7,409 nt of DNA, taken from the NCBI GenBank assembly GCA_902783095.1, contig CACZPX010000018.1, positions 1 to 7,409 of the forward strand. The letters run 5' to 3'. How positions within the stretch are numbered: the stretch's first letter is position 1; every line of letters starts with the position of its first letter. Positions 1 to 5,165 of this stretch are shown here, one piece after another. Both the position numbers and the translations under genes were made by a program. The stretch comes from an uncultured Lachnospiraceae bacterium. GTDB taxonomy: Bacteria; Bacillota; Clostridia; Lachnospirales; Lachnospiraceae. The notes beneath the pieces were generated by a model that did no database searches, was not told where the DNA came from, and saw only the letters and a program-made list of their open reading frames with translations.

Positions 1-691
1 GGGCCGCGTCCTTTAAGCCGTACTTCTCTTCCATGGCTTCCGGGGTGCACAGGGCGCGCAGGGCGTCCGCAACGGCGGTCTTCTGCTTCTCGGACAGCTT
101 CCAGCCCTTTAAGTGGCCGCCGCCCTGCATCAGTTCAAAATCGTAGACCAGTTCCATGTCGTCGGAACCGGTGAGCGGCTCGATCACGGTCTTCTTGGGA
201 TCGTCGATCAGCAGCATGATGTGCGGCAGTTCGATGGGGGCGTTCTCACGCACGCGCACGCGCGGAGGGATACGGGACAGGATGGTGCCCTCGGTGGCAC
301 GGATCAGCGCGCCGTTGCCGGGCGTGAAATCGTAGTCTTCCACGTCTACCTTGCCCACCAGACCGTGACGGACCTTGCCGTCCGACTGGGTGCGCTCAAT
401 GTAGATCAGGGCGTCCGGATAGCACTTGAACACGCCTTCGTTCAGGTACTTTTCCATGTTCTCATTGATCTTTACGATCTGTTCCGCCACGTCGGGGTCG
501 TTTAATTTGGACTCCGGAAGGATCAGGCGCAGCGTGGACGGCGCGTCGCCGGCGATCTTGTCGACCTGCTCCCAGTATTCAGGCTGCGAGGTGAACTGAT
601 CACAGGCCACCACGGCCCACTTGTGCATGTCCGCATCCTTCGGCAGCAGAATGTCCGCCGGAGAGAAACCCAAACCTGTAAAATCTGCCAT
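1..691 (-). CDS. DUF1015-family protein, C-terminal part missing at the window edge
   Basis: Reading the minus strand from ATG at 691 gives 230 codons with no stop before the left edge, so the gene is partial; the family is usually around 400 residues, so roughly half is seen. An AGAGG ribosome binding site lies 8 bases before the ATG. Recognisable DUF1015 segments are the N-terminal ADILLPKDADMHKWAVVACD (residues 12-31), followed by a QFTSQPEYW stretch, and a RATEGTILSRIPPRVRVREN stretch (131-150) before APIELPHIMLLIDD (151-164). No signal peptide or membrane helix is visible, so it is probably cytoplasmic. The biochemical function is not known to me. From memory, clostridial DUF1015 genes often sit near serine biosynthesis genes (serA/serC), but those would lie beyond the left edge. 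It follows the aldo/keto reductase after a 117-base gap holding a possible promoter, so it may be a separate transcript. Confidence 0.85.
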   Translation of the reverse strand, partial: MADFTGLGFSPADILLPKDADMHKWAVVACDQFTSQPEYWEQVDKIAGDAPSTLRLILPESKLNDPDVAEQIVKINENMEKYLNEGVFKCYPDALIYIERTQSDGKVRHGLVGKVDVEDYDFTPGNGALIRATEGTILSRIPPRVRVRENAPIELPHIMLLIDDPKKTVIEPLTGSDDMELVYDFELMQGGGHLKGWKLSEKQKTAVADALRALCTPEAMEEKYGLKDAA

Positions 692-773
692 GTCATCTAC
701 CTCTCGATCGTTGAGTTTTATAATAATGATCGTTTACGGGCTGCCGGGCGATTGCCCGAAAACCCGCATTGTT

Positions 774-802
774 ACTTTAACATACCCGGACGGTTCTTTC
801 AA
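774..802 (-). promoter_or_regulatory. Possible promoter for the DUF1015 gene
   Basis: On the minus strand, TTGAAA (802-797) is followed after 17 bases by TAAAGT (779-774), 5/6 and 4/6 matches to the sigma70 consensus. It begins just after the reductase stop codon and would start a transcript near 767 with a leader of about 75 bases. The leader holds a short CGGGC/GCCCG hairpin (745-758) without a T tract. No experimental support; the DUF1015 gene could also be read through from the upstream genes. Confidence 0.3.
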
Positions 803-808
803 TATCCG

Positions 809-1870
809 TTATTTGCCCACCTCGTTCCGGTCCGTGAGGATGATCCCCTTATAGCGGGGCGAGGTGCGCTCCAGTTCGTAGCACTCCCCCTCCGGCGTGG
901 GATACCGCGCGATAAAGCTGCGGATGGTCTCGCGCTCGTCCGGCGTGAGCGCAAAGGACAGGGTCTTTAAGTTGGAGGCGACGTGCCGGGAACTGCGCGT
1001 GCCAATGAGCACCGCCCCCACGCTCTTCTGCTCTAAGATGTACCGCATGGCCACGTTGGAGACGCTCACGCCGTGGGCGTCCGCGATCTCCTTAAGCACC
1101 GGCAGCAGCGCCTGCAGGCCGTCCCAGCCCAGCGAATCCTCTATGATCTGCATGTATTTTACCTGCGAGCGCGTCTCCGGCGCCTCATAGCGCTTTCCCA
1201 TGTAGCGCTCCGCCAGAAAGCCGCCCGCCAGCGTGCCGAAGGCAAAGGTGTGGATGCCGTGCGCCGCGCTGTAGTCCAGAAGCGTCCGCTCCGGCCGCCT
1301 GTCAAACAGGGAATACTGCGCCTGGTTCGAGACCACCGGGATCCCGGCGTCCACAAAGAGCTTCAGCGCCTTCGTGTCCATGTTGCACATGCCGATGTTG
1401 CGGATCTTCCCCTTTTCCTGCAGCCGCACCAGGTCGAAGGCCGTATCCAGCATGCCGGGCACGTCGTAGTCCCACCAGTGGAACTGGACCAGGTCCAGCG
1501 CCTCGCGGTGCATGCGCTTTAGGGAGCGGTCCACGATCCCCTCCGTATACTGCATATCGATCACGGGCAGCACGTCCCGATCCGGCACGAACTTGGTGTG
1601 GATCTGGATGTCCTCTTCCCGGTAGGTCCCGGCGCTCTTTAATTCCATGACGAAGCGGCCCAGAAGCTCCTCCGCGCCGGTGTAGATGTCCGCGCAGTCA
1701 AAGGTAGTCAGGCCCTCGTCCACCAGCATGTGAAAGGCGCGCAGCGCGTCCTCATAGTCCAGCGTGCCGATCAGGCAGTGCTCCGCGGAGAGCTGCCAGC
1801 AGCCGTTGATCACGCGGCAGAAAGAATAGCCGTTGTCCAGTATGATCCTGTTTTCCATGACGTTATCCAT
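809..1870 (-). CDS. Aldo/keto reductase
   Basis: A 353-residue cytoplasmic NAD(P)H-dependent oxidoreductase of the aldo/keto reductase TIM-barrel superfamily; it should reduce a carbonyl or oxidise an alcohol, but the substrate cannot be told. The catalytic tetrad is visible: D58 in TTFDCADIY, Y63, K93 in HTKF and H131 in LVQFHWWD. The barrel strands IRNIGMCNMD (157-166) and VVSNQAQYSLFD (179-190) follow. The cofactor-binding tail motif VLIGTRSSRHVASNL (287-301) is near the C-terminus. Length is at the long end of the usual 280-350 range. The ATG at 1870 is chosen because GGGGAGG lies 5 bases upstream; the second Met (codon 5) would be too far from it. It lies 50 bases after the TIGR04076 gene with no clear promoter between, so the two are probably co-transcribed. 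Pairing of these two families recurs in Clostridia as far as I recall, hinting at a shared pathway. Confidence 0.93.
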   Translation of the reverse strand: MDNVMENRIILDNGYSFCRVINGCWQLSAEHCLIGTLDYEDALRAFHMLVDEGLTTFDCADIYTGAEELLGRFVMELKSAGTYREEDIQIHTKFVPDRDVLPVIDMQYTEGIVDRSLKRMHREALDLVQFHWWDYDVPGMLDTAFDLVRLQEKGKIRNIGMCNMDTKALKLFVDAGIPVVSNQAQYSLFDRRPERTLLDYSAAHGIHTFAFGTLAGGFLAERYMGKRYEAPETRSQVKYMQIIEDSLGWDGLQALLPVLKEIADAHGVSVSNVAMRYILEQKSVGAVLIGTRSSRHVASNLKTLSFALTPDERETIRSFIARYPTPEGECYELERTSPRYKGIILTDRNEVGK

Positions 1871-1920
1871 CGTATCCTCCCCTATAATGGCCCACGGCGC
1901 CAGACCGTCCGGTCGCGTAT

Positions 1921-2289
1921 CTACTCCTTTTGCGCGCCCAAAGGCACCACCGTGCAGTCCCCGTGCCGCAGGATGCGCTTTCCGGTGCGGGTGATGTGAA
2001 ACCTTGCCCCGCAGTTGGGGTCCGGGCAGGCGATGTAGGCGTCGGAGAGCATCCAGTCGTTTTCCTGCAGCGGCCGCTGCTTGGCAGGCAGCAGTGGCAG
2101 GATGGCCGCCAGCGCGTACATGGAAAAGGCCGCGCCCTCCGGGAAGATCAGGTTCTCCCCCTGGGCCAGAAACCAGTCGCCCACGTGATGGCTGCAGACC
2201 ATTGGCTTATCGCCGGCCTCCACCTCTATCTTCAGATCATAGAGCGTAAAACCGTCCTCCGGCACCTGCTCCTGTTTTGTCTCGGCCAT
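1921..2289 (-). CDS. TIGR04076-family small Cys-containing protein
   Basis: A 122-residue soluble protein matching my memory of the TIGR04076 family. Family-like segments are TLYDLKIEVEAGDKPMVC (15-32), VGDWF (36-40), the FSMYALAAILPLLPAKQR stretch (55-72), NDWM (77-80), and ACPDPNCGARFHITRTGKR (87-105). Four cysteines (C32, C88, C93, C112) and H34/H35 could bind a metal or form disulfides; that is inference. Function is unknown to me. The frame stays open upstream to a TTG at 2346, but that codon falls inside the predicted -10 box, so it would not be in the mRNA. ATG at 2289 has GGAGG 8 bases upstream and gives the typical N-terminus. It is the first gene of the minus-strand operon and precedes the aldo/keto reductase by 50 bases. 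Confidence 0.85.
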   Translation of the reverse strand: MAETKQEQVPEDGFTLYDLKIEVEAGDKPMVCSHHVGDWFLAQGENLIFPEGAAFSMYALAAILPLLPAKQRPLQENDWMLSDAYIACPDPNCGARFHITRTGKRILRHGDCTVVPLGAQKE

Positions 2290-2344
2290 GTTCCGTTCCT
2301 CCCGTCCGCGCCGTTTTTCCCCGCGCGGCCTGCTTTTCCTCTTC

Positions 2345-2374
2345 AATCTACCCCATGGGCCGCGGCAGTGTCAA
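2345..2374 (-). promoter_or_regulatory. Promoter of the TIGR04076/aldo-keto reductase operon
   Basis: On the minus strand a perfect TTGACA (2374-2369) and TAGATT (2350-2345, 4/6 match) are separated by 18 bases. Transcription would begin near 2338, leaving a leader of about 50 bases before the ATG at 2289. This placement excludes the upstream TTG at 2346 as the start codon. Confidence 0.6.
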
Positions 2375-2391
2375 GTGCGGGCACGGGCTTC

Positions 2392-2427
2392 GGACGTTTG
2401 GCGGCGGTGCCTGCCGCCGTTGCGTCC
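2392..2427. repeat. 36-base interrupted inverted repeat between divergent promoters
   Basis: GGACG (2392-2396) pairs with CGTCC (2423-2427), and the inner GGCGGC (2400-2405) pairs with GCCGCC (2413-2418); the spacers between the arms could add G-T pairs. It lies 17 bases upstream of the minus-strand -35 box and 34 bases upstream of the plus-strand -35 box, outside both predicted transcripts. It is therefore more likely a protein-binding dyad or a chance GC-rich fold than an RNA hairpin. It has no T tract on either side. Confidence 0.35.
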
Positions 2428-2440
2428 CCGCACCGCAAAT

Positions 2441-2458
2441 CTTTCAGTTATCTTTCAT
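2441..2458 (+). promoter_or_regulatory. Tandem CTTTCA repeat, likely OmpR/PhoB-class regulator site
   Basis: CTTTCAG (2441-2447), TTAT, CTTTCAT (2452-2458): two 7-base direct repeats separated by 4 bases, an 11-base period. This is the same layout as the Pho box (CTGTCAT, 4 bases, CTGTCAC) that winged-helix response regulators bind as head-to-tail dimers. It ends 3 bases before the -35 box of the plus-strand promoter, centred near -47, a usual position for an activator. The gene downstream encodes an OmpR-class regulator, so autoregulation is inferred. Confidence 0.45.
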
Positions 2459-2461
2459 TTC

Positions 2462-2490
2462 TTGCATGCGATTTTTGCCTGTGTTATGCT
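2462..2490 (+). promoter_or_regulatory. Promoter of the two-component system operon
   Basis: TTGCAT (2462-2467), 17-base spacer, TATGCT (2485-2490) preceded by a TGT that forms an extended -10. The -35 box is weak (3/6), which fits an activated promoter with the CTTTCA repeats just upstream. The predicted start near 2497 gives a leader of about 95 bases before the response regulator. Confidence 0.5.
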
Positions 2491-2527
2491 GAAACCGGCC
2501 CAAAACTGACCACCGCACCTGCTCCCT

Positions 2528-2559
2528 GCCGCCGTACGTACCCGTCTTTTTGCGGCGGC
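2528..2559 (+). other. Possible leader hairpin before the response regulator
   Basis: GCCGCCG (2528-2534) can pair with CGGCGGC (2553-2559) across an 18-base loop that contains a run of five T. It sits in the predicted 5' leader, 32 bases before the start codon and clear of the GGAGG at 2582-2586. No riboswitch or attenuator consensus is recognised, and in such GC-rich sequence it may be chance. Confidence 0.22.
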
Positions 2560-2591
2560 CGCGCCGGCGGACTGATCTTCCGGAGGATCCC

Positions 2592-3296
2592 ATGGCAGAG
2601 ACCTACCGTATCCTGGTCGCGGATGACGACCGCTCCATTGTGAACATCATCGAGACCGCCCTGCGGCAGGCGGGCTATACGGTCCTGACCGCCTTTGACG
2701 GGGAACAGGCCGTCCGCCTGGCATCCCGCGAGACCCTACACCTGATCATCATGGACGTGATGATGCCGCACTGCAGCGGTCTGCTGGCCACCGTGCGCAT
2801 CCGCGAGACGAACAACGTGCCCATCCTGATGCTCTCCGCCAAAGCGGAGGGCTACGACCGCGTGCTGGGCTTGGAGGCCGGCGCGGACGACTATCTGGTG
2901 AAGCCTTTTTATCAGCAGGAACTTCTGGCGCGCGTAAAAGCGCTGCTGCGGCGCTACGATACGCTCGGCTCCATCCGGGAGACCGCCGCGGACGAACTGC
3001 TCACGGTAGGCGCCGTGAGCCTGGACCTGTCCGGAAAACAGCTGATCGCGCACGGCGAGGAAAAGCCCCTTACCGCCACGGAGTTTAAGATCCTGCAGCT
3101 TTTGATGTCCCACCCGGACCGGGTCTTTTCCGCGGAGGAGATCTACGACCGCGTGTGGGACAGCGCGGCCTACGCGGTGGAAAACACGGTGATGGTCCAT
3201 ATCAGCCGCATCCGTGGAAAGCTGGAACTCAATCCCAAAAAACCGGAATATTTAAAAGTCGTATGGGGGATCGGTTATGTCTTTCACACGCCGTGA
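2592..3296 (+). CDS. OmpR-family response regulator
   Basis: A 234-residue cytoplasmic transcription regulator, the output half of a two-component system with the overlapping kinase gene. The receiver domain spans about residues 5-121: acidic pocket D11-D13, phosphoacceptor D55 in IIMDVMMP, S82 in LMLSAK, and K104 in the KPF motif. A short linker leads to the winged-helix DNA-binding domain (about 137-232), with LTATEFKILQLL (160-171) and the recognition helix region NTVMVHISRIRGKL (198-211), ending in the wing VVWGIGYVF. Size and layout are typical; it reminds me of VanR-type regulators of Clostridia, but the gene is not identified further. ATG at 2592 is chosen over in-frame upstream starts because GGAGG (2582-2586) lies 5 bases before it. 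Its stop codon overlaps the kinase start by 20 bases. A tandem repeat upstream of its promoter suggests autoregulation. Confidence 0.95.
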   Translation: MAETYRILVADDDRSIVNIIETALRQAGYTVLTAFDGEQAVRLASRETLHLIIMDVMMPHCSGLLATVRIRETNNVPILMLSAKAEGYDRVLGLEAGADDYLVKPFYQQELLARVKALLRRYDTLGSIRETAADELLTVGAVSLDLSGKQLIAHGEEKPLTATEFKILQLLMSHPDRVFSAEEIYDRVWDSAAYAVENTVMVHISRIRGKLELNPKKPEYLKVVWGIGYVFHTP

Positions 3297-5019
3297 CGGC
3301 CTGGCCTGGCTGCTGCTTGCAGCCTGCGCGGTCTTTCCGATGCTTTTTATACAGTGCGGCATTCCGGATGAGGCGGATGCGCAGGACGCCACGACCGCGG
3401 TTGCGGCAGAGAAAACGACGTTTCCGAGATCCGAAAACGCGGTCGCTGAGACCGTCGTGACCGAAACCGCGGCGGATGCGTCGCTCGCGGACGACGGCGC
3501 TGCCGTTTTGCCTTCCACCGCAGAAAATGTGTCGCCCGCAGACGACGGCGCTTCCGTTTTGCCTTCCACCGCGGAGACGAATACGGTACAGTCCCCCGGC
3601 ACTGCCGGCACGGAACCGCCCTCCGCCTCCCCCCTGCTCCGCTTTCTGTTCCTGTTCGGCGGCATTGCCACCGGGCTTTCCGGCATCCTCCTGCTGCGGC
3701 AGAAGCAGCCGCTTTTGGGCCCGGACGGCGTGTTTCTGCTGCTTAGCGCCGTTTTATCCGTCCTCCTGATCATCCCGGACCTGTTGTGGCAGCAGGGCTA
3801 TGAGATCCGCGCCTTCGACAACGCGTTCTGGCTGCCCGGAAACGCGATTGTCCGCTCCGTTTCGCTTTTGCCGCTCCTTTCCTTTGCGGGGCTCGTCTGT
3901 CTGCGGGAGCTTACGGGCTGGGTCTTTGCGGGCTGCAGCCTGCGCTGGTGCGCCGCCGCGCGCATTGCCGCGGGCAGAAAAACCCAGAGGGGGCGGCTTG
4001 CGGCCCTGCTGGGATGCGCCGCGGTCTGCCTTTTTGCCTGCCTGTATGCCGGCCTGTCCGCCCTGCTCATTCTGGACGGCTTCGCGGCGCCGCTTTTTCC
4101 GGCGCTCTGCTTTGCCTTCTCCACCGTTTCCCTGGCGCTTACACTTTTATGCCTGCTCCAATACGGCAGGGATCTGGCGCACTTTGAAGCCCAGCTTGCC
4201 GCCTTCTTAAACGGCGGCGCCGTCACCGTGCGCGAAGGGGCCTTTGCCGGTGCCGAAACCCGCCTGGCGCAGATCCGCACGCGGCACGATGAGGCCGTCC
4301 GTACCGCCGTGGCCGACGAGCGCTTTAAGGTGGATCTGATCACCAACGTCTCGCACGATCTGCGCACCCCGCTCACCTCCATCTTAGGCTACGCCGAGCT
4401 GTTGCAGAGAGAGCCGCTCACGCCGGACGGCCGCGCGCAGCTTGACGGGCTGAGCCGCAAGGCCGGCTACATGCGCGAACTGGTGGAATCCCTGTTTGAG
4501 CTCACCAAGGTCGAGAGCGGCGTGATCGAGGCACGACGCGACGAGCTGGACCTGATCCGCCTGCTGGAACAGACCGTCGGCCTGTTTGACGACAGACTGA
4601 ACGAGACCGGCCTGGTCATCCGGCGCCGCTATGCCGCGGACCGCGCGCCGATCCGTTCCGACGGCGCCATGCTGCACCGCGTGTTCGCCAACCTGATCGG
4701 CAACGCCGTCAAGTACGCACTGCCCGGCACGCGCATCTATCTGGACGTGCGGCCGGAAATGCCGGACGGCACGGAAACCCGCACAGCCCCCGCATATTAT
4801 CTGGTGCGCGTCGTCAATACGGCTTCCTATGAGATGGATTTTACGCCGGCGGAAGTGCTGCAGCGCTTTGCCCGCGGCGACAAGGCCCGCGCCACAAAGG
4901 GCTCCGGCTTAGGGCTTGCCATCGCGCAGACCTACACGGAGGCCGTGGGCGGACAGTTTTCCGTCACGGTGGACGGCGACCAGTTCTATGCGGCCGTGCG
5001 GCTGCCGGGGCCGGTCTGA
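3277..5019 (+). CDS. Membrane sensor histidine kinase
   Basis: A 580-residue kinase that should phosphorylate the preceding regulator. A first helix (about 9-27) leads to an Ala/Thr/Glu/Ser-rich, acidic, probably extracytoplasmic stretch (28-118) holding a 17-residue tandem duplication. Helices near 119-140, 150-170, 194-213, 241-267 and 272-295 follow. I see no HAMP domain; a helical linker joins the H box FKVDLITNVSHDLRTPL (350-366), phosphoacceptor H360. The catalytic domain has an N box in FANLIGNAVKYA (470-481), an F box in LQRFARGDKA (528-537) and G2 box GSGLGLAIA (542-550). The usual DxGxG G1 motif is absent; the corresponding part reads VVNTASYEMDF. From memory, a weak G1 box is seen in related Firmicute kinases. 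GGGGGA lies 6 bases before ATG 3277, inside the regulator gene, implying translational coupling. The stimulus is unknown; the poorly folded-looking outer segment argues against a classic PAS or Cache ligand pocket. Confidence 0.93.
   Translation: MSFTRRDGLAWLLLAACAVFPMLFIQCGIPDEADAQDATTAVAAEKTTFPRSENAVAETVVTETAADASLADDGAAVLPSTAENVSPADDGASVLPSTAETNTVQSPGTAGTEPPSASPLLRFLFLFGGIATGLSGILLLRQKQPLLGPDGVFLLLSAVLSVLLIIPDLLWQQGYEIRAFDNAFWLPGNAIVRSVSLLPLLSFAGLVCLRELTGWVFAGCSLRWCAAARIAAGRKTQRGRLAALLGCAAVCLFACLYAGLSALLILDGFAAPLFPALCFAFSTVSLALTLLCLLQYGRDLAHFEAQLAAFLNGGAVTVREGAFAGAETRLAQIRTRHDEAVRTAVADERFKVDLITNVSHDLRTPLTSILGYAELLQREPLTPDGRAQLDGLSRKAGYMRELVESLFELTKVESGVIEARRDELDLIRLLEQTVGLFDDRLNETGLVIRRRYAADRAPIRSDGAMLHRVFANLIGNAVKYALPGTRIYLDVRPEMPDGTETRTAPAYYLVRVVNTASYEMDFTPAEVLQRFARGDKARATKGSGLGLAIAQTYTEAVGGQFSVTVDGDQFYAAVRLPGPV
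3481..3582 (+). repeat. 51-base tandem duplication inside the kinase gene
   Basis: Two in-frame 51-base units (3481-3531 and 3532-3582) encode SLADDGAAVLPSTAENV and SPADDGASVLPSTAETN. The first 44 bases differ at only 4 positions, with the block encoding VLPSTA identical except at its end, so the duplication looks recent. It lengthens the extracytoplasmic low-complexity segment by 17 residues without breaking frame. Confidence 0.85.
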
Positions 5020-5078
5020 CGGCGCGTGCACGATCCCGTTTTCTTTGATCCGGGCGTACGCTTTTATACGCCGCCGCA

Positions 5079-5107
5079 TTGACAAAACCGCAAGGGATTT
5101 GTAAGAT
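5079..5107 (+). promoter_or_regulatory. Promoter of the DUF2079 gene
   Basis: A perfect TTGACA (5079-5084), 17-base spacer and TAAGAT (5102-5107, 4/6 match) predict a start near 5114 and a leader of about 50 bases. It lies in the 146-base gap after the kinase, so the membrane protein gene can be transcribed independently. No convincing terminator precedes it, so read-through from the two-component operon is also possible. Confidence 0.6.
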
Positions 5108-5134
5108 TCATATCTGACGTTTCGTAAGATATCT
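5101..5134. repeat. Direct repeat GTAAGAT around the DUF2079 promoter start
   Basis: GTAAGAT occurs at 5101-5107 (overlapping the -10 box) and again at 5124-5130, 23 bases apart, about two helical turns. Each copy is followed by ATCT, at 5112-5115 and 5131-5134; the second forms the 8-base palindrome AGATATCT (5127-5134). Placement over the -10 and start region would suit a repressor, but the motif is short and unrecognised. Confidence 0.25.
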
Positions 5135-5165
5135 CCTGTAACCTTTGGGCATAGGAGGTGTCTTT

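Noticed and set aside
745..758. CGGGC/GCCCG hairpin as terminator of the reductase gene
   Set aside because: The stem is only 5 base pairs and no T tract follows on the minus strand.
1073..1522. Plus-strand open frame opposite the aldo/keto reductase
   Set aside because: The opposite strand has an intact catalytic tetrad and cofactor motif; this frame has no recognisable motif.
2290..2346. N-terminal extension of the TIGR04076 protein from TTG at 2346
   Set aside because: The TTG falls within the predicted -10 box, the extension is Arg/Lys-rich and unlike the family, and the ATG at 2289 has a good GGAGG.
3310..3357. Lipoprotein signal (LAAC or IQC) at the kinase N-terminus
   Set aside because: LAAC lies in the middle of a hydrophobic helix and IQC lacks a small residue before the Cys; a plain transmembrane helix explains the segment better.
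3252..3773. 173-codon minus-strand open frame opposite the kinase N-terminus
   Set aside because: Ser/Ala/Val-rich low complexity that mirrors the repeated region of the kinase, with no ribosome binding site or family resemblance.
5053..5072. GGCGTA/TACGCC hairpin after the kinase as a terminator
   Set aside because: The stem is only 6 bases with an 8-base loop and is not followed by a T tract, so it does not meet intrinsic terminator criteria.
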